Positions 8,623-17,272 of a stretch of DNA of 64,000 bases are shown one piece after another. Position 1 is the first letter of the stretch. Each line of letters begins with the position of its first letter. The stretch is from Bradyrhizobium sp. sBnM-33. GTDB lineage: Bacteria > Pseudomonadota > Alphaproteobacteria > Rhizobiales > Xanthobacteraceae. A program made the position numbers and the translations under genes. Where the stretch lies: NCBI RefSeq assembly GCF_032917945.1, contig NZ_CP136624.1, forward strand, positions 2,542,001-2,606,000, given 5' to 3'. The notes under the pieces are model-generated. The model had not been told where the DNA came from. It was given only the letters and a program-made list of their open reading frames with translations, and did no database searches.

Positions 8623-10200
8623 GTGGCTTACACCTCTGTCCGGCCGACGGTGGGAGGGAATCGTCGTGTTTTTGATCAAGGGATTTCTAATGGCGCTTCT
8701 TACGATGCATATGCGCGTCGCTTCCAATCACGCCCGCCTCTAATGTACAAGTGGATTTCTTTGGCGACGAGCGCCGAACTCGCGCAGCTGTCCATGCACA
8801 TCACCTCCGAGTACAACCCGGCTCTGGTCGCAAAGCTTCTGAGCCAAGGGATCTCGGATGCAGTGAAGGGCGTCCTCATCGAATACAATTACATCGATAA
8901 GGATTACCGCAGCACTTACTATAGCTTCTATTCGAAGAAGGGGCAGTATTATCGCAGCGACTGTGTGCGGCTGCACTTTTTTGACCAGACCGTGAAGTTC
9001 GATGACGCCAATGCTGCGCTAGTTTGTCCCGATCGCGAACTGAACGATCATTACTTCGGCTACATGGTATTGCGGCCGACTGGCATTGCTACCATCGGCA
9101 GGACCGTGCTCTCTCCGGACATCCGCAAAGGCGCGGGTCGTTTCATCATCACTGCCGATCATAAGGTGCATCTGCTCGGCTACAAGCTTGTAATACGTGG
9201 CTTTCCGTCGATGGATCAGCATGTCGACATTTCTGTGTGCGCGCATGCTGCTTGCTGGTCCATCTTGCGTCACTACAGCGAGCGCTACAACGTTCATAGA
9301 GAATATTTGGTCCATGAAATCACAATTATGGCGCACGAGTTCAATCCGGGCGGTTTAGTGCCGTCTAAAGGATTGCAGATCGCTCATGCCGAACGCGTGT
9401 TTCAAGAAGCGGGTGCGTTCCCTATCCACATCGCGCGCAATGCCACGACAGGTACTAAGGACCATCCGTTCTATCGGCAACTGATTGCCTATGTAGAATC
9501 GGGCTTCCCTCTGTTCGCCGCGATGCATTCGCGTCGCCATGCGGTTGCGCTTGTGGGCTATGAATGGCGTCAACCGGTGAAAGGTCACTCCGGTCTCCGG
9601 TATGCTTGGGATGAAGTCGAAACGCTTGCTGTTGTCGACGACAACCATCTTCCGTACGTCTCCATTCCGAAGTCGAGCGGGACCCCCTACGCGGCGGAGG
9701 CGGTTGACGCCTTTATCGTGGCGCTTCCTGAGAAGGTTCATTATCCGGCTGATGCCGTTGATCGGTTGGCTCCTGCCTTGTTCACGCTTGGTCGCGCCAT
9801 CGGTCTCCCGCCCAAGGACGACACCATCGTCCGCTACTTCATCACCACCGGCTCGTCTTATCGCCATTTCGCGCGAGAGCATGCATCGGAATTTGATCCA
9901 AAACTTTTGCAGTACATCATGACGCTGCCGTACGCCCAGTTTATCTGGGTGGTGGAGTTTTCGACGGAGGAACAGTGGGCTAATGGAAGGGTTGAGGCGC
10001 GGGCGGTGATCGACGCCACGGCCAGCTTACGCGAGCAGATGCCGCTCTGGTTGTTCCACAGCCGCACCGATGCCTTGATTTTCGATCGTAAGCAGGTTGG
10101 CCAAATCGCTTCCGGCATGGGTGGCCTGAAACTTGCCAATATCGGTCATGCAGGGTTCTCGCGGATGGACCGCAACTTGCGACCAACTCAGACGAAATAG
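8623..10200 (+). CDS. Papain/C39-like cysteine peptidase linked to a ubiquitin-like cassette
   Basis: The protein is up to 525 residues from GTG 8623; ATG 8743 (MYKWISLATSAELAQ) is an alternative start, and the frame is open back to 8557. I see a likely catalytic triad of a papain-fold peptidase: Cys206 in DISVCAHAACW with Gln199 before it, His306 in RRHAVALVGYEW, and Asp339/Asp340 or Asn341 in VVDDNHLPY. The order C-H-D/N and the spacing match C39-like and transglutaminase-like folds. There is no signal peptide or membrane segment, so a cytoplasmic role is likely. A 63-residue gene follows after 48 bases, and the ubiquitin-like operon begins 720 bases further on. The context suggests a peptidase that processes or removes the ubiquitin-like protein; this is inference. 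The N-terminal 190 residues match no family I know. Confidence 0.6.
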   Translation: MAYTSVRPTVGGNRRVFDQGISNGASYDAYARRFQSRPPLMYKWISLATSAELAQLSMHITSEYNPALVAKLLSQGISDAVKGVLIEYNYIDKDYRSTYYSFYSKKGQYYRSDCVRLHFFDQTVKFDDANAALVCPDRELNDHYFGYMVLRPTGIATIGRTVLSPDIRKGAGRFIITADHKVHLLGYKLVIRGFPSMDQHVDISVCAHAACWSILRHYSERYNVHREYLVHEITIMAHEFNPGGLVPSKGLQIAHAERVFQEAGAFPIHIARNATTGTKDHPFYRQLIAYVESGFPLFAAMHSRRHAVALVGYEWRQPVKGHSGLRYAWDEVETLAVVDDNHLPYVSIPKSSGTPYAAEAVDAFIVALPEKVHYPADAVDRLAPALFTLGRAIGLPPKDDTIVRYFITTGSSYRHFAREHASEFDPKLLQYIMTLPYAQFIWVVEFSTEEQWANGRVEARAVIDATASLREQMPLWLFHSRTDALIFDRKQVGQIASGMGGLKLANIGHAGFSRMDRNLRPTQTK

Positions 10201-10248
10201 CGTTATCGACGGGCGGCGAAGCCTATTCTGGACCTCAGGGAGATCACG

Positions 10249-10440
10249 ATGACTGACGGTGCGCACGACAAGACAAATGAAAGACCTGAGATGCTTCAGG
10301 GGCTTGCGCCTGTCGATGCCAAGTTGGTGCAAGAGTTCCTCAAAGAGATGGACGAGCACGTGATCCCCGACATCGTCAAAGTCGTGGAGGAAAGGCGTTT
10401 GCAAGCGGCTGAAAGCCGTCAATGGCAGCTAAAATGCTAA
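10249..10440 (+). CDS. Small 63-residue protein downstream of the peptidase
   Basis: The frame starts at ATG 10249 with CAGGGAGATC upstream as a plausible ribosome site. The protein is charged and helical (PVDAKLVQEFLKEMDEH, KVVEERRLQAAESRQ) with no membrane segment. It lies 48 bases after the peptidase gene on the same strand and converges with the XRE gene, whose stop is at 10453. I do not recognise a family. Its place suggests an accessory or regulatory partner of the peptidase. Confidence 0.5.
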   Translation: MTDGAHDKTNERPEMLQGLAPVDAKLVQEFLKEMDEHVIPDIVKVVEERRLQAAESRQWQLKC

Positions 10441-10452
10441 AGGCGTAACCGG

Positions 10453-10839
10453 CTACTTGAGGGGCTTCTTCAGGCGCTCGTAAGCCGCGCGTACGATTGC
10501 TTCCACTGCTTCTGCGGCCTCGGTGTCCAGGGCCGGATCCGCCCGCAAAAGGCTAGAAATTTGCATCATGGGCTCTGGTTGGCTGGCGCGATAGGGCGCG
10601 TTGACAAAATCGGACGGATTAAGTCCAGCCCAGGCAGAAAGCGCGGCCAAACTGGCCGCGTCAGGACGCCGGCCCTGCGCCATGCGCGTCAGGGTCGAAG
10701 CGCTAACGCCCGTTGCTTCTGACACCTCTTTCCAATTGACGTCGCGGGCTTGAACCGTCGTCTCCAGCGCTCGGTAGAAGGCATCTCCGTCAAAGCCCTT
10801 GGTATCATTAGCATTTCTTGCGCTCCCAGGAATTGCCAT
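10453..10839 (-). CDS. XRE-family transcriptional regulator
   Basis: The 128-residue protein contains a lambda-repressor-like helix-turn-helix at about residues 30-65 (WKEVSEATGVSASTLTRMAQ, then GRRPDAASLAALSAWAGL). The C-terminal part is helical and may dimerise. It is divergent from the ubiquitin-like operon, and the 80-base gap holds inverted repeats that overlap the likely promoter. It is therefore the probable local repressor of the cassette and of itself. Confidence 0.8.
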   Translation of the reverse strand: MAIPGSARNANDTKGFDGDAFYRALETTVQARDVNWKEVSEATGVSASTLTRMAQGRRPDAASLAALSAWAGLNPSDFVNAPYRASQPEPMMQISSLLRADPALDTEAAEAVEAIVRAAYERLKKPLK

Positions 10840-10840
10840 T

Positions 10841-10890
10841 TAGCAATTGACTTTCTATTTAGGTTCCGCTATCTATTGCTTAATAGCAAT
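10841..10890. promoter_or_regulatory. Promoter with overlapping operator for the ubiquitin-like operon
   Basis: A -35-like TTGACT (10847-10852) and a -10-like TATCTA (10870-10875) are separated by 17 bases. An inverted repeat ATTGCT (10875-10880), TAAT, AGCAAT (10885-10890) overlaps the -10 end, and a further AGCAAT half-site (10842-10847) overlaps the -35. Binding of the divergent XRE protein here would block polymerase. The gene at 10920 has AAGGAG 7 bases before its ATG. Confidence 0.6.
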
Positions 10891-10919
10891 TCGACTTCGA
10901 AATCGCAAGGAGAAAGCGT

Positions 10920-11420
10920 ATGGCTACCGAACGCACGGATATCCTTGAGACGGAACGCCTCCGACACAACCACTTGGTCACGGTGAAAGTGAACGAGCGC
11001 CCGGTAAAGCTGCTGGGCCCGCGTGAAACTGGCGAGCAGATCAAGATCGCTGCGATCGAGCAGGGCGTTGAGATCGGCAAGGACTATCTGCTGGAACTAG
11101 TCCTACACGATGGTACCCATCGCCGCGTTGAAGACCATGAGCAGATAGAACTCCACGATCAAATGGTGTTTGTGGCGCGCAAGCCTGAACACATCGTCGT
11201 CATCACCGTCAACGAACAGCCGGTGAACCTCAAAGGCCATTCCGCCACCGGCGCAGAGATCAAGGCGGCCGCCATTACTCAAGGTGTGGCGATCCAGCCC
11301 AACTTTGTGCTGCAGGAGGAACTGCCTAATGGCACCAGCCGTATCGTGGGCGACAATGATGTCGTCCATCTGCGGGAGCATCTTCGGTTCACGGCGATTG
11401 CGCCGGACGACAACTCCTAG
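10920..11420 (+). CDS. Tandem ubiquitin-like protein (multiubiquitin family)
   Basis: The 166-residue protein holds two beta-grasp repeats, at about residues 18-86 (VTVKVNERPVKLLGPRETGE) and 91-161 (VVITVNEQPVNLKGHSATGA). They align with each other along their whole length, including the matching segments ELVLHDGTHRRVEDHE and QEELPNGTSRIVGDND. This is the architecture of the bacterial multiubiquitin family, which occurs beside E1, E2 and JAB genes. The C-terminus is APDDNS, without a terminal glycine pair, so attachment would need prior trimming or another chemistry. It starts a three-gene operon with an E2-like and a JAB-E1 gene, 12 bases before the E2-like start. Confidence 0.82.
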   Translation: MATERTDILETERLRHNHLVTVKVNERPVKLLGPRETGEQIKIAAIEQGVEIGKDYLLELVLHDGTHRRVEDHEQIELHDQMVFVARKPEHIVVITVNEQPVNLKGHSATGAEIKAAAITQGVAIQPNFVLQEELPNGTSRIVGDNDVVHLREHLRFTAIAPDDNS

Positions 11421-11432
11421 GCAGAAATTGCC

Positions 11433-11819
11433 ATGAAAGTGGAAGTTTCTGCCGCCATCGAAGATCTGAAGAAGCAGTTTCCCTCTGCCTCCCTCAACAT
11501 GCGGGACGATGGGCAGGGCGGCGTCTATCTTGTGGTCGAACCGGTCGCCCTTAGCGACCGGTTTGTCCCTAGCAAGACGTGGGTGGGCTTTCACGTCCCC
11601 GCGCAATATCCTTATGCCGACATCTATCCCATTTTCATCGGTGGAGAGGTCCGGCGCGCTGACGGTCAGGGCTTTGCGTCTCCGGTCACCGCGGGACATG
11701 CGTTCGAAGGAAGGTCGGCTCTGCAGATCTCCCGCCGCAACAGCACGGCCCAGAACGGCAAGCAAAAAGCTTGTGCCAAGGTTCTCAAGGTTCTGGATTT
11801 CTTAGAAAGATCGTCGTGA
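11433..11819 (+). CDS. E2-like protein (prokaryotic E2 family E type)
   Basis: The 128-residue protein has the E2-like middle segment VGFHVPAQYPYADIYPIFIG, comparable to the YP..P strand of UBC folds, then VTAGHAFEGRSALQIS and a helical C-terminus. Its size and its place between a multiubiquitin gene and an E1 gene match the prokaryotic E2 family found in such operons. Only one cysteine is present (Cys114, in QKACAKV), late in the chain, so whether it is the thioester residue is uncertain. The stop overlaps the next gene's ATG by one base, which points to translational coupling. Confidence 0.72.
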   Translation: MKVEVSAAIEDLKKQFPSASLNMRDDGQGGVYLVVEPVALSDRFVPSKTWVGFHVPAQYPYADIYPIFIGGEVRRADGQGFASPVTAGHAFEGRSALQISRRNSTAQNGKQKACAKVLKVLDFLERSS

Positions 11820-13189
11820 TGTCCAAATGCAGGCTCCACATCACCCGTCCGGACTACGAGTTACTTTGGCATCATCTCTATCACGAGGATGGTGATGAGC
11901 ACGGAGCCATCTTACTCGCGGGTCTGTCCGAACTAGACACGATTCCACTCCTCACCGTTCGGGAAGTGCATCTGGCTAAGGACGGAATCGACTATGTCGC
12001 GGGCAAAATCGGTCACCGAGCCTTAACGCCACAATTCATTCATCGGCTGATTACCCGCGCCCGTGACGAGCGTTTAGTCTATCTGGCCGTTCATAATCAC
12101 GGCAGCGATCGGCAAGTCGGATTCAGCGATATCGATATCCGATCACATGAGCGCGGCTATCCGGCTCTATTGCAAATCGCCAAAGGCATGCCGGTTGGCG
12201 CTCTGGTGTTGGGGCGGCGGGCCGTGCAGGCAGATCTCTGGATGCCCAATGGCAGCCGTTGCGAACTCGATCAGGCGAGCGTAATTGGCATGAAGATTGA
12301 TCGTCTCGCACCCCATCTATCGAGAAATTTGAGCTCGGTGGACGACCAATATGACCGCCAAATTCGTATGTTCGGTCGAGCGGGCCAGCAGACCTTATCG
12401 CGCGCTCACGTTGCGGTGATCGGGCTAGGCGGGATCGGTAGCCTTGTTGTGGAGTATCTGGCCCGCTTGGGCGTCGGCCACTTCACGCTTGTTGATGACG
12501 ATGCGGTTGAAGCATCCAACCTTGCACGACTTATCGGAGCATCGCAGTCCGATGCTGCAAATCGGACGCCCAAAGTTCAGTTGGCACAGCGCCTCATCCA
12601 GCAGGCCAATCCATCCGCGCACATCGAGTACTTCAACGCGGACGTGGCTAAAGCTTCAGTGGCGGATCGGCTCAAAGGTTGCGATTACATCTTTCTTGCG
12701 GCGGACTCAATGCGGGCGCGCCTAGTAGTGAACGCACTGGTTCATCAATATCTTATTCCAGCCGTTCAGCTGGGCTCGAAAATCCGCGCCGATGAGCAGG
12801 GGCGGGTGATCGATGCGTTCAGTGCCATTCGCCCTCTTCGTCCAGGTGCGGGTTGCCTTTGGTGCAATCAGCTGATTGATCCTAATCTCTTGGCCAAAGA
12901 GGCCAAGACAGATGCGGAACGAAAGGCGCAGGCTTATGGCGTTGAGGAGCCGAACCCCAGCGTTATCAGTCTTAATGCGGTCTCCGCGGGGCACGCCGTG
13001 AATGATTTTCTAATGGATTATCTGAGTCTGCGCGCTGATCGTCCCTTGCACTACCAGCACATCAATGCCCTGACCGGGAGGCTGCAGTTGGTCGAACCGC
13101 GTAAAGATGCGGATTGTCCGGAATGTTCGAAAGGCGGGATGCGGTTCGCTCGAGGTGATGGCGTTGATTTGCCATGTACAGAAGGCTAG
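11819..13189 (+). CDS. JAB (MPN) peptidase fused to an E1-like ThiF/UBA adenylyltransferase
   Basis: The 456-residue protein starts at ATG 11819. Residues 1-145 form a JAB domain with the JAMM signature: His92 and His94 in LAVHNHGS, Ser103 and Asp106 in FSDID, and a candidate Glu27 in DEHGAILLAG. Residues about 175-455 form an E1-like domain with the nucleotide loop VIGLGGIGS (200-208), DDDAVEASNLAR (226-237) and Lys252. CLWC (346-349) and CPEC (433-436) probably bind zinc. The fusion joins conjugation (E1) with deconjugation or maturation (JAB) in one chain. The start overlaps the E2-like stop (ATG within TGATG), so the two are likely co-translated. All key residues appear intact. Confidence 0.87.
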   Translation: MSKCRLHITRPDYELLWHHLYHEDGDEHGAILLAGLSELDTIPLLTVREVHLAKDGIDYVAGKIGHRALTPQFIHRLITRARDERLVYLAVHNHGSDRQVGFSDIDIRSHERGYPALLQIAKGMPVGALVLGRRAVQADLWMPNGSRCELDQASVIGMKIDRLAPHLSRNLSSVDDQYDRQIRMFGRAGQQTLSRAHVAVIGLGGIGSLVVEYLARLGVGHFTLVDDDAVEASNLARLIGASQSDAANRTPKVQLAQRLIQQANPSAHIEYFNADVAKASVADRLKGCDYIFLAADSMRARLVVNALVHQYLIPAVQLGSKIRADEQGRVIDAFSAIRPLRPGAGCLWCNQLIDPNLLAKEAKTDAERKAQAYGVEEPNPSVISLNAVSAGHAVNDFLMDYLSLRADRPLHYQHINALTGRLQLVEPRKDADCPECSKGGMRFARGDGVDLPCTEG

Positions 13190-13425
13190 CACGAGCCCCG
13201 TTAACAGCCAATTGACGTTCTCCCGAATTGTAACGCGCGGTCGGGCTCGCATGCTTGAGTGACGTGGTGATCATCAACGATTCTGTGCATCCCGCGCTTG
13301 AGGCAGTCGCCCGTGAAGAACCTGTAAGGGCTTGATCGGGGGTTCGAGTTTTCTGGCGAAGGTATTTTCAGATTGCAAGCTTTCGGGGTGCAGAGCCTCG
13401 AAAGTCTTCTGTGAACAATACGTTT

Positions 13426-13911
13426 TCAGGCCGGCGATAGTTTTGACTTCGGGAAGAGCGCCATCAGGATGAGGTACAACAAGATCCTCAGCCACTTGAT
13501 GAGGCGGCGGAAGTTGTAGCCGGCGGCGGCGAGAATGGCGTTGTTGAGGTCGCCGTTGCGGTGGGCGAGATAGTTGCGGCCCATTCGGTGCTCGTCCTTG
13601 AGATGGCCGATGACGGGCTCGACGGCAGAGCGGCGGCGCATCTCTCGTTTGATTGCCGGGGTCACGCGGCGTTTTTGTTTTGAGGTGTAGATTTTGAACT
13701 TGTAGTCGGCCGGCGCATTGTGGCCGCGATAGCCGGCATCGGCGTGGAGCCGATCGATCGTGGTACCGATGAGTTTCTCGATCCCGGGGATCACCTCAGC
13801 CAGCGTGTGGCCGTCATAGGGATTGCCCGGCAGCGCCTGTACATGGGCGACGAACTGGCCGCCCTTGCTGTGCTTGAGAGGGGTAGCAACGCTGACCTTG
13901 ACGCCGATCTA
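13426..13911 (-). pseudogene. C-terminal part of the split IS5-type transposase
   Basis: The minus frame gives GVKVSVATPLKHSKGGQF, NPYDGHTLAEVIP, DRLHADAGYRGHNAP and AVEPVIGHLKDEHRMGRNYL, which include the second Asp and the Glu regions of the DDE core. The sequence begins abruptly at about 13911, the junction with the IS110 copy. Confidence 0.8.
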
Positions 13912-14197
13912 TGGACCACGCTCGCGTTGCAAGAGGAATCGACAAAGGGATGAAGCGGTTTGCGCCAATCTATCCGGCTTCGATTTGAGGCTGTCGCCCC
14001 GAGCCATTATGGATATCCGCGCCACTTCTGTCCTCAATAACTCGCCGGCCTCAAGGAGGGCCATGGAGTCGAACCAGGCTTCAGAAGTGTCGGTGGAACC
14101 GTTTCTCCATTCGTTCTTTCCGTCTCGCAAACCTCGGCGGGATAGTGTGCTATTCCGATCGGATCTTGGATCTTCCTTCCTTCCCGGGTCGGGCGTG

Positions 14198-15236
14198 CTA
14201 TGCAGCGTGCCCCAGGAAACTCGCTTCGTAGTCACGGCCTTTTGCGAGCATGCTCCACGCCATCCGCGCGAGTTTTGCGGCCAGGGCAACAACCAGTACA
14301 TTCGAGTGGAGCCGCTTCGATGCTGCCTCCAGCCAGGCTCCGAAGCCGTGCCTGGCCCAGGTTTGGCGCCTCAGTAATACGGCTCGGGCTCCCTGAATGA
14401 ACAGTGTTCGTAGATAACGGTTGCCGCGTCTTGATATGCGACCGAGAATGGTTCGATCACCGGTCGAGATTTGTTTTGGTACGAGGCCAAGCCATGCCGC
14501 AAAGTCGCGGCCCTTCTGGAACGCATCACCAGTTCCGATCGCGGCGATCATCGCGCTTGAGATGATTGGCCCGACGCCCGGCGCACTCATCAGGCGGCGA
14601 CAATGCGCATCTTGCTCCGCGATCTCATTGATCTCCTTGGTGACTAACGCGACGCGACGGTCGAGATAGCGCCAGTCCTCGGCCAAGTCCTGGATGAGCC
14701 GAACCACCTGAGGTGACAGGCTTTCCGAAGGCATCGAGAGGATTTGGGGGAGTGCCAATCGGAGTGCTGCCGCTCCTTGCCGCACTGGTAGGCCTCGCTC
14801 AAGCAAAAAGCCCCGAATTTGATTGATGACCGCTGTTCTCTGTGTCACCAATCGACTGCGAACTCTGTGGAGTGCCTGTAAATCAAGTTGTTCGGCCGAC
14901 TTCACTGGGGACGAACCGCATTGTCGGCCGCTGAGCAGCCTCGGCGATCGCTTCAGCATCCCGAAAGTCATTCTTGTGACCCTTGAGGTATGGTTTGACG
15001 TACTGTGCCGGCAAGAGCCGTACTTGATGGCCTAATTTCTCGAGCTTGATGATGTGCTCCTGCACACGCCTCCATTCCGATTAGGCAACGCGGAATATTG
15101 CTCAGCGACTGGTCAAGCTGATTCTAGATCGCTTCTTGCGTAACGTGATTGCGCCGGTGGCATCGAGACCAACGACATGGAATGTGTTCTTCCCGAGATC
15201 GATACCGATTGTGATAATGTTCGTATTCGATATGGC
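14198..15236 (-). pseudogene. IS110-family transposase, frameshifted
   Basis: The N-terminal DEDD-type start SNTNIITIGIDLGKNTFHVV lies near 15230. The frame then shifts near 15120, again near 15060 (IIKLEKLGHQVRLLPAQYVK) and near 14930, before a long frame with APGVGPIISSAMIAAIGTGD, FAAWLGLVPKQISTGDRTIL and RISRRGNRYLRTLFIQGARA. These are standard IS110 blocks. At least three frameshifts make it inactive. It interrupts the IS5-type transposase. Confidence 0.8.
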
Positions 15237-15299
15237 TTGCGCTCCTGCTGCTGCCCCGCGGGGTAGCACGTTGCCTCTGAGAGCGGGCGTGGTCCATGC

Positions 15300-16165
15300 C
15301 ATTAACTCGTAAGGCTTGTGGGCCTTGCCATTGCCGATGCATTCCACTTCGGGGGCATGCAGGCTGTAGACCTTGGCGCCGCGCTGCCCGCGCTCCTGCT
15401 GGCGCACCTGCCGGCTAAGGCTGAGCAGGTGAGCGAAGCTGCCCTCGAGCCCATGGTCGCCGTCGATCTTGCGGGCAATGTCGCGGATGACACGGCCGAG
15501 ATAGGTCTTGAGCGTGCGCAAAGCCCGGTTGGCGCGCTTGAACTGCTTAGCATGGGCGTATCGCTGATGCTGGATCAGGGCGAACTTGCCGACCCGCGTA
15601 TAGGACTGCCGTAGCTCCACGCCCAGCTTTTTGGCCAGCTGCACCAGCTTCTCACGGGCCCGGTTCATCAGCTTGGCGTCGGTCGGGAAGGTAATGTGCT
15701 TCGGCTGTACCGTGGTGTCGACAATGACGCGCGAGAGCTCCGAAGGCTTCATCGCGCCGGTTCGCGTCGCCACCGCCAGGCTCTCCTGCAACAGCGCTTG
15801 CAGCCGCTCCTGTTCGTCATCGAGGAGCGATCGAGCGGCAGCCGGTGCTGGAAAAACTCCTCGCCGCAGAAGTACTGGTAATACGGGTTCTCGATCCACT
15901 GCTCACACACCACTTCATCGCTGAGATTGTAGGTATGCTTGAGAATCGCGAGCCCCGCCATCAGCCGCGTCCGCAGCGGTGGCCGCCCGGAGCCGTCGGC
16001 ATACACCGCACCGAACTTCTCTTCCAGGCACCCCCAGTCGATCGTCCGCGCCAGCTTCACCAGCGTGTGATCCATGTTGATGACTTGGTCGAGCCGCGAG
16101 CGAAACAGATCCTGCTCGCCGCTTTCCCGCCGCTCCCGTGCCGCATCGAACCCTCCGCCAATCAC
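15300..16165 (-). pseudogene. N-terminal part of the split IS5-type transposase, frameshifted
   Basis: The frame from 16165 reads SRLDQVINMDHTLVKLARTI, then RPPLRTRLMAGLAILKHTYN and GEEFFQHRLPLDRSSM. A frameshift near 15800 leads to the next part, QALLQESLAVATRTGAMKPS with VIVDTTVQPKHITFPTDAKL, the first Asp block of the DDE core. It ends at about 15300, where IS110 sequence starts. Confidence 0.8.
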
Positions 16166-16541
16166 GTTGGAGGGTAGAGAATCACGGCTGGAGATTCGAG
16201 GGAATCTGGAGGGTTCTGTGAGGTCGCGCTCACGCGAGGGCGCGGCAAGCGCTTATAAAGCGACCTCATTGAAGCCGGATTGAGCGAAGGCGCGGGAGAA
16301 GATGCACGGTGGCGCGGCTATGGGGATAGTTTGAGATCGCGGGTTGCTATCGGCAGACTGCGGAGCTGACGCGGCGACGTTTTGGTTGCGCAATGGCGGC
16401 AACTTGAGACAGAGAGCATTTTACCGGCTGTAGCGATCGATGGCCCGCTGCATCGAATAGTTTCCGGCGCGCTGTTTGGCCGCACGGATTCGGCAGCGTC
16501 TGCGATGACGCTGCCAACTGCTCCCGCTGTGCGGGAATTGG
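16166..16541. other. Intergenic stretch without recognised features
   Basis: I see no intact frame or RNA. Purine-rich repeats around 16180-16215 (GGAGATTCGAGGGAATCTGG) may belong to the end of the IS5-type element. Confidence 0.3.
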
Positions 16542-16735
16542 CTAGGTCTCTTTGACCGCAATGTAGCGCAGCGGCAAACCACGCGCGTCAACGAACACCG
16601 GATCAGCCTCGGAACGGGGCCGGCGACGCGCCAGATAGCGCCTCAAGCCCGCTACTGCCGTGTCGTGCAGCGGCACCAAGCGGGTTTTCCGGAGCTTGGT
16701 CTCACGACTGCGGCATGACACGCATCGCTTATAAT
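16542..16735 (-). pseudogene. Tyrosine recombinase remnant
   Basis: The minus frame reads TKLRKTRLVPLHDTAVAGLR, then PVFVDARGLPLRYIAVKET and TAG at 16542-16544. This is the Lys-beta-hairpin region of XerC/D-like integrases. The flanking catalytic motifs are missing, so it is a short internal fragment. Confidence 0.6.
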
Positions 16736-16937
16736 CGACGTGCTCCTCCCTGAGTTCGGCAGTGAGGTGGTGGCCAGCTACCCATTTCGGCAGTCGGTGA
16801 CGCCACGACTGATACCGGTTTTGTTTCGGCTGTCTTTTTCCATGAATTCAGGCTGCCCCGGTTTGCCTCGGTCGAGCAAACCGATCTCTTGCTTCACCGA
16901 GAGGATATTCTCCCCGCCCCCTTGCGAGAGAGCCAGC

Positions 16938-17046
16938 ATCGAGCGTGATGCCTATCGCACGATGTTCTCACTCGATGATGAGACCCTCAAAAATGGCGGC
17001 GAGAGCATTCTGACCAGCAAGGGTGATCTCGGGCAATTGCTCTTTT
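16938..17046 (+). pseudogene. YhaN-like AAA ATPase remnant
   Basis: The plus frame contains RDAYRTMFSLDDETLKNGGE followed by SILTSKGDLGQLLF, a block I associate with YhaN-type SMC-like ATPases. Neither the Walker A part nor the long coiled-coil part is present. It is a fragment of about 36 codons, immediately upstream of the regulatory region of the NRPS operon. Confidence 0.5.
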
Positions 17047-17109
17047 GGCGATCGTCGCCATTGACCGTCCGTGTTGTTGTGTTGAGCTGTGTCTGGTTCA
17101 AGACGTCGA

Positions 17110-17125
17110 TGTCCCAAGCCCGACA
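17110..17125. promoter_or_regulatory. NifA upstream activator sequence
   Basis: TGT at 17110-17112 and ACA at 17123-17125 are separated by exactly 10 bases, the established TGT-N10-ACA consensus for NifA. It lies about 75 bases upstream of a sigma-54 promoter, a normal distance for an enhancer of this type. Confidence 0.6.
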
Positions 17126-17197
17126 GTAAGACGGCAGCATTCCGCCAGCGCAGCGAGAGGCGCGTTGTTTCTTCAGGAAACGCTCGCAGAACGTCAT

Positions 17198-17213
17198 TGG
17201 CACGTCGGTTGCT
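17198..17213 (+). promoter_or_regulatory. Sigma-54 (-24/-12) promoter
   Basis: The sequence TGGCACGTCGGTTGCT has GG and GC separated by exactly 10 bases and matches the consensus TGGCAC-N5-TTGC. Transcription would start near 17224, about 50 bases before the first gene of the NRPS operon. Together with the TGT-N10-ACA site upstream this predicts NifA control. Confidence 0.75.
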
Positions 17214-17272
17214 TGAGATGCGGGGGTGATCCGTTACGACCACGATCGCAGCCCTTGTCTAAGAGAGTTCAG

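Larger units (their letters stand above)
13426..16165 (-). mobile_element. IS5-type element split by an IS110-family element
   Basis: The N-terminal part of an IS5-type DDE transposase lies at 16165-15300 and its C-terminal part at 13911-13426. They join logically at HKPYE and GVKVSVATPLKHSKGG. An IS110 transposase on the same strand fills the gap. Both transposases carry frameshifts. I did not determine the outer inverted repeats of the IS5 element with confidence. Confidence 0.75.
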
